This document shows, one piece after another, positions 43,520-53,979 of a stretch of DNA of 64,000 bases. The stretch lies in assembly GCA_951812925.1 (NCBI GenBank), contig OX638369.1, positions 21,667,329-21,731,328 of the forward strand, in the 5' to 3' direction. The DNA comes from Calliopum simillimum (Eukaryota; Arthropoda; Insecta; Diptera; Lauxaniidae). The translations under genes were made by a program, and so were the position numbers. The notes under the pieces were generated by a model. That model searched no databases and was not told where the DNA came from. It saw nothing but the letters and a program-made list of their open reading frames with translations. How positions within the stretch are numbered: the first letter of the stretch is position 1; every line of letters begins with the position of its first letter.

Positions 43520-43765
43520 TTGATCTAACATTTTTTAGAACAATTTAAATTTGGCCCCAAAATAGTCGTTTTTTCGGCTACCCCCACCTTTTTTGAGAAA
43601 CAGGTAAGAGCCGCTGGAAGGCAAATCTATAGAATACGGTGAGTGGGAAAGCAATTCAAGACGGAATTCATTCATTCTAAACATTTTTTCACTGACTTGT
43701 GACAGCAGTAAACGCGGCACCCATTTTGAAAGTAACTTTCGCATGGTTATTTTTCATGTAAAATT
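43520..43765 (-). pseudogene. mariner transposase C-terminal fragment
   Basis: The minus-strand reading gives KLLSKWVPRLLLSQ (usual KL.ARWVPHLLT) and, further on, ELLSHSPYSIDLPSSGSYLF, the HPPYSPDLAPSDYYLF block that carries the last catalytic Asp; here the Asp is kept in SIDLPSS. The segment between them (with the second Asp) is deleted. The following LKKGGGSRKNDYFGAKF fits LKKWLGGKRF. A different mariner lineage from 11621 judging by the residues. No terminal repeats assigned. Confidence 0.65.
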
Positions 43766-43929
43766 GTAAACATACCACCCTCACCATTTCAATTTAAGAT
43801 CCTCTAAAACTATATTCAAGATTTTTTTTAAGGATTCCGAAACAACTGCCAATTCTTTGGAAACAGCAAGTTTAACATTATTATTGCTTGTATGACGGCA
43901 TTTAAATTCGGTGTACCAGTCTACAAGGT

Positions 43930-44871
43930 GCATCGCTTAAGATTACGTAGTTTCTGAGAGGTGATAGAAGAGGCCTAGACTAACAAAAAATTACACCTGG
44001 GTGGTCTCAAATGTACCCCTGAGGAGTTATAAGGTCAAAACTTATTTTCTAACTTGTTTTAGAAAAAAATTTCTTGAATCACCCTAACGTTTTAGAGGAA
44101 ATATTTTTATAACAAAGTTTTAGCAAATTATTTGAGCTTTCAGATAGTGTATATGGTTTATAGGGTTTAAAAGGATTTCGCAAAGTTCTGGGCCTTTAAA
44201 GTTGATAATTTTTTTTCCTATTTTTTGACTTTGGCGGCCATTTTAGTATGAAAAAGGTCCAATTAATATATCTTTTAATATTTTTTTTTGAAATTCACGT
44301 TGAATTTTCTTCAATTCGGCAGTGCGTTTATGTTACCAATTTTCTAATTTGAGGTCGGAAAAAATACTTTCCTATGTAACACACGGGTTACTCGCTGCAT
44401 AAGATATGCCCTTTATCTACTCGGGTCTTCAAATGGTTTGTTCTTGAAAAGTATTTTTTTTCTGACGTCAAACTTACAAATTGGTAAGTTAAGTATGCTA
44501 CCGAATTAAAGAAAATTAAACTAGAATTTAAAAAAAAAAAAAATGTGCAGAGACATGTTATTAGGACCTTTTTTATACTAAAATGGCCGCCAAAGTCAAA
44601 AAATAGGAAGGTCCAGAACTTTGTGAAATCCTTTTAAATCTTATAAACTATGTATGTAAATTTTCTGAAGGCTCGTACAATTAGCTAAAACTTCGCCACA
44701 AAAATGTTTTCTGTTAAACGTTAGGGTGATCCCAGAAAAAAGTCAGAAAATCAGTTTTAACCATATAACTCCTCATTTAAGAAAATGCCAATAGCATTCG
44801 AGTATTCCTTGATATTTTTCTGGCCTACATATCCACGAATATCTTCCTTCGTTATTTGAAAATTTACTTCA
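43930..44871. mobile_element. palindromic element, arms of about 450 bp
   Basis: The left arm (ATCACCCTAACGTTTTAGAG, TTTGACTTTGGCGGCCATTT, TTAGTATGAAAAAGGTCC) mirrors the right arm (GGACCTTTTTTATACTAAAA, TGGCCGCCAAAGTCAAAAAA, CGTTAGGGTGATC). Centre near 44,400. The right end is cut by the Tc1-like element at 44874. A third, inverted copy of the terminal segment (44785-44870) lies at about 47485-47560, beyond the inserted elements. Confidence 0.65.
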
Positions 44872-44873
44872 TA

Positions 44874-46501
44874 CAGCTGTGCTCAAAAAAATAGTAGTGA
44901 TACTACCGGTTAGCTTGTTTTTGTCATATCTTACTGATTATTTGAATTATCGATATTTTTTTTTTACCAATTTGTAACGCTATGAAAGCATAATAAGGAG
45001 ACCCACTACTTTCAATTTTTACGTACTTGTTCTAATTTTTATTTGAAAAATTCGCAGTTAAGTTGGTTTTTGTCTGATCAAAATAATAGTAGTGTATGTG
45101 AAAATTTTGTCAAAAAATAAGAATAAACCAGATATTCCTAACAAAAAGGGTATTATTATAATCATTTATCAGTTTCTCATCGGCGTGCAACAAAAACTTT
45201 TCCAAAAATGGGACGAGGCAAGCATTGCAGTTCTGTGCGGCGTGCACTTATAAAAAATTAATTTCGAAGGGCAAAACTTACAAGAAAGTGGAAAATTTAG
45301 TAGGTTGTTCACCGACGATGGTTCGAAATGCTATCACGTTCACTCCACGCCTTGAAAAACGCGGCCGACCTCGTCTAATCTCCAAGAAAGAAGAAAATCG
45401 TGTGGTGAGATACTCAAGACTAAATCCTTTTGCGAGCTCTTCCAAGATAAAGCATGAACTTAAAGTCAATGCCAGTACACAAACAATATGAAGATATTTG
45501 CGGGGAAATAATTTGGCAGCACATAGCCCAAGAAAAGTTCCGCTTCTAAATAAAAAAACATGTAGCAGCAAGAATAAAATTCGCTCAAAAACACATTGAC
45601 TGGCCAGTTCAGAAATGGAGAAATATTTTATTTACTGATGAATCCAAAATTGTGCTTTATGGTGGAAGGGGGTCTCGGCAATACGTAAGACGACTACCAA
45701 ATACGGAATTAGATCCAAGATTTACCTTAAAAACAATCAAACACGGAGAAGCTAGAATAATGATTTGGGTATGATTTTCGTACAACGGTGTGGGGCCTAT
45801 ATATTGGATCCAGGAATTCATGAATCGGCACCTATACGTCCATATAATGCAGGAAGTCATGTTGTCATATGCTAGCGACCAAATGCCACTGACTTGGGTC
45901 TTTCAACAGGACATCGACCCCAAGCACACTAGTAAAGTCGCCAAATAATGGTTTCAGGCCAAAGACAAAAATGTTCTTGAATGGCCCGCCCAGTCGCCAG
46001 ATCTGAATCTTATCGAGAACCTATGGTGCGACGTGAAGAATGCATTCGCCCAATGTCGACCGATCAATGTTTCGCAACTTTGGGAAACAGTTAAAGACGC
46101 CTGGGAATCCATACCTGTCCAAAGATGCCAAAATTTTGTGGAGTCGATACCAAAGCGCTGTGCTTGTGTTATTGCGAATGAATCCCATGCAACTAAATAC
46201 TAGTGATAACGTTGTGTTTTAAATAACCCATAATTTTAAAAACGTGGCTATTTTGCAAAAGTTATGCGACTGCAAAGTTGCCACTACTATTATTTTGAGC
46301 AGCCAAATTTTAAGAACTTGTGAAAAATTAAATTTTTTATCCCAAATGCCTTGAAATCTTGTTAATTATTTTTTTAATTTCTACAGAGGATATCGCTCCT
46401 GTAAAAAAATGTATTTCAATTCGATCAAAATAAAAATTCAGATATTTTTAAGGTCGTTTACAATTTTATAAAAAGCACTACTATTATTTTGGACACAGCT
46501 G
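44874..46501 (+). mobile_element. Tc1-like transposon with IR/DR ends, 1,628 bp
   Basis: The ends are CAGCTGTG followed by an AAAAAAATAGTAGTG-type motif (left) and the complement CACTACTATTATTTT then CACAGCTG (right), flanked by TA (44872-44873, 46502-46503). A second copy of the motif lies about 200 bp inside each end (CAAAATAATAGTAGTG at 45080; CACTACTATTATTTTG at 46280). Two direct repeats within each inverted repeat is the IR/DR arrangement known from Tc1-like elements such as Sleeping Beauty and Bari3. It contains one broken transposase gene. Confidence 0.9.
45208..46203 (+). pseudogene. Tc1-like transposase, inactivated
   Basis: ATG at 45208 gives MGRGKHCSSVRRALIKN, then a stop. After a frame change 45243-45491 reads ISKGKTYKKVENLVGCSPTM and KRGRPRLISKKEENRVVRYS, the paired helix-turn-helix region with its GRP hinge. 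The catalytic part follows with frame changes: NILFTDESKIVLYGGRGS (first Asp), GEARIMIWV then a TGA, WVFQQDIDPKHTSK (second Asp; usual DNDPKHTS), an in-frame TAA, WPAQSPDLNLIENLW (the Glu of DD34E), and the end at TAG 46201. All three acidic residues survive, but at least two stops and two frame changes kill the gene. Length matches a standard Tc1 transposase of about 340 residues. Confidence 0.9.
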
Positions 46502-46525
46502 TATAAAAAAAATATTTTTTTTTAA

Positions 46526-47477
46526 CCCTGCTGTAAGGTTAAAAAAAACTTACGAATTCGAGGTTATCGGACCATTTTGGTCTATACCAATTTTTTTTGA
46601 AAACAAGGGGCGTAAGTCTATTTTTTATACTTATTTATTTCAATTAAGTATTTGGCAACAAATATTTTCACTAAAAGTTATATTTGTATGCTTAACAAAT
46701 CGTTTGGGCTATTCATTTTGTTCAACAAAAGGTGTGTAACTTTTTGCCAGTGTTCATAGATTTTTAGTAAACAAAATTTAATTTTGTTTTCTTTTAGGAG
46801 GCGTAGATACTGTCGACCAAAAGATTGGCTACTACAGTACTAAACGCAAAACAAATCGATGGCCGAATGTTGTTTTTGCAAATATGATAGATATATCAGC
46901 ATTGAATGCGCTTATATTGTTTTCTGAAATCGATGATTCGTGGGCACCCAGTGATCAAAATCGTAAGCGACCAGAATTTTTACGACTATTAGCACTTTCT
47001 TTGGCCAAAGAACATATGATGAAACGAACCAACATACCCAAACAAAATTTCTCAGCAAAGTTATTGGCTGAGGTAAGAGCATCTACCACAGACCCCGTAG
47101 CTTCTACAAGTGAAACAAGAAACCCACCTGCTAGAAAACGTGGAATTTGTGGTTGCTGCAAATCAAAATGCGATAGTAAATGTGTTATCTGCAGCAAATT
47201 TATTTGCAAACTAAGCCGAAAAATTGTTTGTACATCCTGCATAGAAGCGAATAAATAAAAAATTACAATGGACCAAAATGGTCCTTAACATAAAATTTGT
47301 AACTGTTTATTTTTCTCCCTTCCAATTTATGTTAGACACTTAATTATTTGAATAAAAACATTGATTTAGAAAAAAACCACGTGAGCTGACGTTTCAAGTC
47401 GATATGTTTTACCGTTGAAAAGATAGAAAGGAAAGAAAAAAAAATTTGACCAAAATGGTCCAAACATAACAGCAGGG
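46526..47477 (+). mobile_element. piggyBac-like element B, internally deleted, 952 bp
   Basis: The ends are CCCTGCTGT (46526) and ACAGCAGGG (to 47477), with TTAA on both sides (46522-46525, 47478-47481). The palindrome GGACCAAAATGGTCC or a close form lies near each end and once more inside (46569, 47270, 47449). Only the last coding segment of a transposase remains. It sits 20 bp downstream of the Tc1-like element. The family is distinct from piggyBac A by its ends and its protein. Confidence 0.85.
46797..47258 (+). pseudogene. piggyBac transposase C-terminal part with Cys-rich domain
   Basis: The frame runs GGVDTVDQKIGYYSTKRKTN, with the third catalytic Asp in the GVD.VDQ block, then RWPNVVFANMIDISALNALI. 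A variable linker leads to a C-terminal Cys-rich zinc-binding domain (CGCCKSKCDSKCVICSKFIC, then C and C..C) and a proper stop at 47256-47258. This domain binds the transposon ends in piggyBac. The frame is clean for 153 codons, with a splice-acceptor-like TTTTCTTTTAG just before it, so the parent gene may have had an intron here. The first two catalytic Asp are deleted. Confidence 0.85.
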
Positions 47478-47481
47478 TTAA

Positions 47482-48194
47482 ATAATTCTTCGGGAATTTT
47501 GCGGTTTTTAGGTACAAAAAGCAGTATCCAGGAGTATTCAAATGCAATTAGCATGCTCTGAAGAGTTGTTTGGCTTAGTCTTGGCTACAATTTTGTTGAA
47601 ATTGTTTGGCAGAATATGGAACGGTTTGGAAGCTATGACCAAAAACAGAATAATTTCTCAGCATTTTTGTAATTTTAAAATCAAAGACCCAATTTAATCG
47701 GGTCAGCTTGTTGTTCATTTAGTCTATAGCCACAATTTTGTTGAAGATAGGAAAACAAAATACCACACGGCTTATGAGAAATAGTCGTAAAAACATTGAA
47801 AAGTCAAGTTTGAACCCAAATCAAAAATTGCTTGAATTTTATCTGTTGCACTGTGAAATTATTCATTCTCAAAACTAGCGGAAAACTTTCCAGGTACAAC
47901 TACCAAATGACTGTATGTACTAACATTCTTAGTCAAAAAAATCTTAAACTAAACCAAACAAACTGTAGTTTCGTAATTTTTCAGTTCATATTTTCTTTTT
48001 TGACCTACCTATCATGTATTTTTCTGTCAATTGAACTTTTTTTTTTTTTTGAAATTTTTTTTTTTTTTTTGAAATAAGAAAATTCAGAGCTCTTTGAATT
48101 TTTTTCAAATTTTGAAATAAAATTTTTTATTTTTTTCATTTTTTTTTTTTTTTTTTTTTTTTTTTCGAAATATATAAATTTCGTAATATTTTTC
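47482..48194. other. no gene; long T-tracts
   Basis: It contains the inverted terminal segment of the palindrome at 43930-44871 and long T-runs at 48035-48070 and 48143-48165. Frames across the T-runs are artefacts. Confidence 0.5.
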
Positions 48195-48343
48195 ATGGCA
48201 AACGTGCAATGCATCACTGCTTTGATTATTGCAATATGGATCATCAGGAGGAATTATGCGGTGAAAAACAGCACATCTATTGTCATCCAGAGCAACTTTT
48301 CGAAAAAGCATCGGGTGTTGGTACGGCATGTGATACTCGATAA
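48195..48343 (+). pseudogene. CAP/antigen-5 gene fragment, upstream paralogue
   Basis: From 48227 it reads YCNMDHQEELCGEKQHIYCH and PEQLFEKASGVG, then a TAA at 48341. This aligns with YCRKDIQTEICGEKKHIYCH and PEQL of the intact gene at 48689. An ATG at 48195 in another frame gives MANVQCITALIIAIW, like a signal peptide, so a frame slip at about 48226 separates signal and mature part. The body of the CAP domain is missing. It lies about 350 bp upstream of the intact gene in the same orientation, a broken tandem duplicate. Confidence 0.7.
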
Positions 48344-48632
48344 AACAAGACTATTCATTTCACGACTTGTGTATGATACATATTTCTGTTCGGCACCTAC
48401 CAAACAAATTTCATCGAAATAACTTCAGTGGTTTGCGAGAAACTTGTAACATGTCAAATTATCCAGATCACACGCCAATGATGCGATTCATAAATTTTCT
48501 AATCTTTCATGTACGCATTCTGCCCTTCATTTCAGTTTTTTATTCGGAATTTCGCACTTTGCAAATTTAGAAAACCAAAGTTCACTGAAATTTACTTCAA
48601 ATTTTTACAAAACTGAGTAAATCTAAAAAAGT

Positions 48633-48639
48633 TATAAAT
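48633..48639 (+). promoter_or_regulatory. candidate TATA box of the CAP gene
   Basis: TATAAAT lies 50 bp before the ATG at 48689, leaving room for a start site near 48660. Position and sequence fit; nothing else supports it. Confidence 0.4.
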
Positions 48640-48688
48640 TAAATTTTCATTTTGCATTTGATAAACAGAGAAAAACATCAATTCCGTC

Positions 48689-49672
48689 ATGTATTTTCGC
48701 GTTATTGTGGTCATAGTTTTCATAGCACATTTTCAATACATCAGTTCTTATGAATATTGCCGTAAGGATATTCAGACGGAAATATGCGGTGAAAAGAAGC
48801 ACATCTATTGCCATCCAGAGCAACTTGTCGATGGAGAATTGGGTAAACTTTATGGTGTTGTTCCAATGACACCACTATTAAAACGAAGGCTAATCGATTT
48901 TCATAATACCGCGCGAAATACGATCGCTTGTGGTCACAAAGTGAGTGATGAGATAGAATTTTACAAGGCAAGACGTCTGCGCAAGGTCATCTGGGATGAT
49001 GAGTTGCAGTTTTTGGCTGAAACACATATACAGGAATGCAATGAACAGAAGGATAAGTGTCATGCGACCATTCGATTTATTTTCTCTCAACAAAATCTCT
49101 GCGTGAAGACAAATAATGTGACGCTGGCGATATTTGACGTAATGGACGCTTGTCTGAATGAATGGTTCGATGAACGTTTGCACATAGGAGAGAAGGAACA
49201 AGACTCAGAGTGAGTTGCTCCTAAAAAAAAAAAGAGTTTTCCCAAATAATTTTATTTTTTCTTAATTCTCCACAGAGACCTTAAAGGATATAATCGCTTT
49301 GGAGTTATGGTAACTGAAATGGTTTCGCGTATTGGGTGTGGTATTGCGTTGTGTCAGAAGTAAGTTTCTAAAATGTTAAAATCGTTGTCGTTTTACTGAT
49401 AACTTTTTTTTTTTTTTAGGGAAGAATTAGAACAGAAACATAATTACATAATGGTCTGCAATTATGATGGCGCATATCAGGCAACTGCCAGATTGTATGA
49501 CGATGTCGAAGGATCTAAACAAGACGCCGCTGACAAATGTGATTACTATGATAGTAAGCCAAGTAAAAAATATCCATGTTTGTGCACTAACAACGGTAAA
49601 ACTTATGATCCATATGGTTATTGGGCAGAAGAAATTGAGAACCCGGATGGAAAAGAGAAGAGAAAAAATTAG
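48689..49672 (+). CDS. secreted CAP/antigen-5-related protein, three exons
   Basis: CDS join(48689..49209, 49276..49359, 49420..49672), 285 residues. The introns are 66 and 60 nt with GTGAGT..CACAG and GTAAGT..TTTAG borders, and all joins keep the frame. The N-terminus is a signal peptide (MYFRVIVVIVFIAHFQYISS), followed by a Cys-containing segment (YCRKDIQTEICGEKKHIYCH) typical of fly antigen-5-like proteins. The CAP domain has LIDFHNTARNTIACG (helix 1 with a conserved His), RLRKVIWDDELQFLAETHIQ, exon 2 with GYNRFGVMVTEMVSRIGCGI, and exon 3 with NYIMVCNYDGAY. Family members are extracellular; their roles in flies (gut, reproductive tract, saliva) vary and cannot be told from sequence. The GHYTQ-type motif is diverged. 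Two dead relatives flank it. Confidence 0.9.
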
Positions 49673-49740
49673 TATCACTCACTATTGCTTTTCATTATTT
49701 AAACGTTTTATGTATTAATTTAAGTTTGAGAAATTATTAC

Positions 49741-49746
49741 AATAAA
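49741..49746 (+). terminator. polyadenylation signal of the CAP gene
   Basis: AATAAA 69 bp after the stop codon. Confidence 0.65.
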
Positions 49747-50951
49747 TATTTCCACAAGTCATGGTACTTTTATCATTTATTCAAACAAGGAAAGTCATGA
49801 ACGTGGAGATTTGTATGACAAGTGCTGGCAACCAACTTTATATTTTCTTCGCAAAAATGTTAAAAAAGACTGAAGCTTGGTATATAAATAGGCAATTTTC
49901 AAAAGTCTACTGCATATTTTTCAATGCAGTGTAAAAGAGAAAAAACATTTTTAGCTCTGCGCATTGACTGCGTTGGAACAAGTTCGAAAAAAATCTACGA
50001 ATGCTACGACGGTCATTCCCGATCCCCTTTAGGAGTTTAGGTTTCATTTATATGAGACAGTTTATTTTACTAATTGATAGGTAAATGCTGAATTAAAATT
50101 TTAGAAATTTATAGATGTGCCTCGACATCTCTGAGGCATTTGGTATACAGTTTATGATAAAATGTTCTTTAACCCATTGATACGGAAAGGTCGAAGGCAA
50201 ATATTGAAATTTTTGTTCCCATTCGTTTTTTTTTTTTAATATTTCAGTACTAATCGATAGGGAAAAGTCATAGAAAAAAAATTTTTGATATTACCAGCGG
50301 TGGCCCCGATCACTTTTCAGAGTTGTGGTTCCATTTTTATAAAATATTTTGGAAATTATCCGACCCTGCTCAGCGGTTATGAGCCCATATATGAAATTTT
50401 GAAGCCAAATAATTAGGATTTTTCATGGACGTCTCCTTAATCATATCAAAAATTTTGAAGCCATTCTTCTTTTTAAAATTTCTTTTTTAAATTTTACTGC
50501 ACCCATCGATAGGACAAAATCAGAGAAAAATTCTGGAGTTTGCTAAAAGTATCTATTCCCTGGCTCACCAATGAGATTTGAGACAACTTTTCCTAAAAAA
50601 TACTTTTGCATGGATAAGGAATACCACTGATAAATTCCAAAATATTTCTCGGATCTTTCTCTTCGAAGGGGTTTGGAAACCCTGATAATTTATAAAGTTT
50701 TTCTACGTGAGCTACATATTCAGTAAGTAAAGTAACTTGGAGTTCAACAGGCTATATTTAAAGTTTACTTACCCATAGCAAATTCTCCTGTCAGTTAATT
50801 TTTTTGATATTTAAAACTCGTGCCTTGAAAAAAAAACAAAAAAAAAACAAATGTGCTTTGACTTTTTTTTCAAAATTTAAAAAAAAAAAAAAAAATTTTA
50901 ATTAAATAAAAAGTTTTTATTCTGTTTAAAAAAAAAATCATCAATTTCGCA
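49747..50951. other. intergenic, diverged repeats
   Basis: ATTGATAGGTAAA (50077), ATCGATAGGGAAAAG (50254) and ATCGATAGGACAAAAT (50505) mark three loosely similar segments, a possible old tandem repeat. A-rich runs at 50830-50900. No gene. Confidence 0.4.
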
Positions 50952-51086
50952 ATGTATTCTCGCGTAATTGTGGTCACAATTTTGATTGTATATCAGCGCT
51001 TGCGAATATTTTCGAAATACCATTTATTGCAATTTGTCAGAAAGAGTTATGGAGGCAAACTTTATGGTGTTGTTTCAATGACGTAA
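50952..51086 (+). pseudogene. CAP/antigen-5 gene fragment, downstream paralogue
   Basis: ATG to TAA, 44 codons. MYSRVIVVTILIVY matches the signal peptide MYFRVIVVIVFIAH of the intact gene, and GGKLYGVVSMT matches LGKLYGVVPMT. The segment between is shortened and rearranged (the Cys region is gone), and a stop follows where the CAP domain should begin. The sequence just before the ATG (ATCAATTTCGCA versus ATCAATTCCGTC) is similar too, so the duplication included the 5' untranslated region. Confidence 0.7.
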
Positions 51087-51214
51087 AAGAAGTAGAAGAA
51101 GATGTAAAAAATTACTAGATTCTGAGAGATGGAAAGATTTTTCACCGAAATCTTCCCGCAATGTTCCTCTCAAACCAAAAACATCACTTTTTCACCCCTT
51201 ATAATTTTTAATGT

Positions 51215-51498
51215 TTGTTTCTGAGTTTGCCTAGTTTTTGCTCAGAGCTTTCACTAACTATTCCAAGTATCTGTGCTAAATTTTGGGACAAAACCTTAAA
51301 TGGCGCTTGCAGTGCACCATTTTGAAACTTTTACTTATATGGGTGGTGGTCTGCCAGCCAGACTGACGGATATAGCTATATCGATTCATTAGGTGACGCT
51401 GATCAAGAATATATATACTTTTCTATATCTACCACGCCTCCTTCTCAGCGTTACAAACGGAAGTGCAAAGGGAATACACCCTGGGTGTAGGGTATAAA
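51215..51498 (+). mobile_element. DINE-like copy 6
   Basis: CTTTTACTTATATGGGTGGT, CTGCCAGCCAGACTGACGGA, TATATCGATTCATTAGGTGA, TGATCAAGAATATATATAC, TACCACGCCTCCTTCTCAGC and CCTGGGTGTAGGGTATAAAA. The 5' part is diverged. Confidence 0.65.
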
Positions 51499-52242
51499 AA
51501 CGCGCCATGGATCAATTGGTGTATATGGTGTATAAGCATATTCTTTTTGAAAAATATGGCCAATAAGTACCTTAATTTACTCTTAAAATGAATTTTGGGT
51601 ATTTCATGTCATTTTGGAGAGGCCATAACTTTCCAAAAAAAAATCGTCTTTTGGAAAGGAGAAGAACAATTTGTTCTTTTGCACTTTATGGAATAGAGCA
51701 GAAAAATCCTTGCAAAAATTTCATTTTTTGCACTTTTGTGTTAAGATGCCTCGAAATCCTGAAGATTTAGAGGATTCTGTGGCCAATTTTGGATTCAGCA
51801 TGCCGAAATCTATTGGAATCATTTTTCTAAACTAAGAATAATTCACGTTTCAATATATAAAAATGTAATCTAAAAATAATTTTGGATCGATCATCAGTTT
51901 GTTGTGCGAAGGACACCAGCCCATTTAAGAATAAACGCCCCTGGCGCATGTTAATAAATTATGTGTTTTTTCCCCATTCTAAGAAATTTTAAAAAAGCAA
52001 CCGTAACACGCAGATAAAGACACTGCCAAACCCAAAAAGGATTTAATGGTTTTTGTGTTTTTAATTTGAAAAGCAGCTACACACAAGAATAATAAATATA
52101 GTGGCAACTTTCTTGTTATACAAAAATATTAGTGTTACGAAAAGAATAAATTGATGACTAATTGATAGACATGATGATTTGCGTGTTTGAATTCCATAAA
52201 AAAACCAGACAACGATGCATTAACGGTTTATAATTTGAAATT
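51499..52242. other. AT-rich stretch, no gene seen
   Basis: No feature that I can support. Confidence 0.45.
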
Positions 52243-52326
52243 GATGTGTCATACCTGTCATGTCTCCTAATCTGTGCTACAAACGGAAGGACAAAATGAA
52301 TGAACCATTGGTGTAGAGTATAAAAG
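52243..52326 (+). mobile_element. DINE-like copy 7, 3' end only
   Basis: CATACCTGTCATGTCTCCTA, CTACAAACGGAAGGACAAAA and CATTGGTGTAGAGTATAAAA, the terminal 80 bp of the family, directly upstream of the mariner fold-back. Confidence 0.6.
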
Positions 52327-52338
52327 TTATAAATTGTA

Positions 52339-52957
52339 CGTAGGGTTCTATTTATATTTCGGGAACTGGCAACACTAATGTCAATGGCTAAAATCTGGCA
52401 ACACCATAATAAAGTTTGATATTTTTTAGCATAAGCGTACTCACAACGTTTTGATGTATAAGTGCTATTGGTTTTGTTTACAGTGTGTTAAGAAACTGAA
52501 TTTGGCCAAAAAATGGAAATTTCAAGAGAAGGTTTTCGTTGGATTATTTTTCACAACTTTCGACGTGGTCGTATTCGGTCGCCGACGAATTCCGTGAAGA
52601 TCGGTTGTTGTGACACAAAACATCGATGTAGTGCATAAACTGATGATGCAAAATCGTCATGTGACATATTGTGAGATAGAAACATCCTTGCACATTAGTT
52701 CCATTTCAAAACATTCGATTTTGCATGAACCACTTAGTTGTAAAAAAAGTTTGTTCTCGTTGGATACCCCATAACTTATCAATCGCTCAAAAAAATTGAT
52801 TTCCTCAGCTCACTGTAAACAAAACAAATAGCACTTGTACATCAAAACGTTGTGAGTACGTTTATGCTAAAAAATATCAAACTTTATTATGATGTTGCCA
52901 GATTTTAGCTATTGACATTAGAGTTGCCAGTTCCCGACATATAAATAGTACCCCTCG
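52339..52957. mobile_element. mariner-derived fold-back, 619 bp
   Basis: TA at both ends (52337-52338, 52958-52959). Inverted arms of about 150 bp (TCGGGAACTGGCAACACTAA left; complement TCGGGAACTGGCAACTCTAA right) run through GTACTCACAACGTTTTGATG to TTTTGTTTACAGTG. Both arms match the 5' end of the mariner at 11621-12640, so the element carries two 5' ends and no 3' end. Between them a scrap of transposase reading survives (AAAACATCGATGTAGTGCAT near 52617 is shared with the mariner). Confidence 0.8.
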
Positions 52958-52959
52958 TA

Positions 52960-53979
52960 TATAGTAATATCAAAGCTGAATTTAGAAAATTTCTTTTAAG
53001 CATTTTATTGTTGTTAAAACGATTGTTGTTAGTGATAACGATTTTGAATTCATAATTATAGGACTTTCATTATAATTAAATTGTAATTTTAAAAACACAT
53101 ACATACATATACGCATACGTTTGCATGTGTCATTTTCAATTAGCAAATATATATAATAGTGTTAATGGGAAGGCATAATAAATATCAAGACATTTAAAAA
53201 GAAAAAAAAACGCAACTTTATGCATTATATCACGTGAGACGTGTTGAGATACAAATCTCTTTTAAAAAGATGTGAACAAAACAAAGTAAATTTTACCATA
53301 CAGACAAGTAAACAGCGGTATGGGTTCGTAACCTTAATCAAAAAGTCAGTTAGTCTACACATTTAGTTGGTTAACGATGATGTGGGTTTGCCACCTCCAG
53401 CGTTGGGGGGTGGTTAAGCATTTGTCTTAATTATGCTTATCAGAAGTTGAGAAATGTTGCCATTTTCAGTTGGCCCACTTCAGTTTTCTTAATGAATTAT
53501 TAATATTCTTAGCATGTTTCAATGACTGGTAGGTATCTAATAAGCCAACACAAGGGCAAAATGTAACAATGGCAACGAAGGAACGAACGACAATGTTGAT
53601 TATACTGACGACATGTAAAGAAATTAAGTAACGCGTTAACAGGGCATTAAAATTTTAAGAAATTAAAATTAAAAGAAACGCGAAAACCCATAAAGCTTAG
53701 AAATTCGAAAAATAAAAAAATAAAAACGGAAGCAAAAATATATCCAGAAGAAAATTTTGAATGAAACAAACGATGAAAAACTCATAATTCAAAGGAAAGT
53801 TGGCGAAGCCTCGTTATCCTCCTACAAAACATCGCTTCGCATGAAATTTTTATTTTAAGACTTATTTATTTCTTATAGCTACATTTATTTACAATACTGT
53901 GGTTATAAATAAGTAAAGAATGAATTAATTATTAAAATTAGGTTATTAATAATGATGGAAAAGCATAGAATTAGTTTTG
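52960..53979. other. AT-rich stretch, no gene seen
   Basis: No feature that I can support. Confidence 0.45.

Noticed and set aside
48005..48329. Lys-rich minus-strand frames
   Set aside because: They are the complement of long T-tracts.
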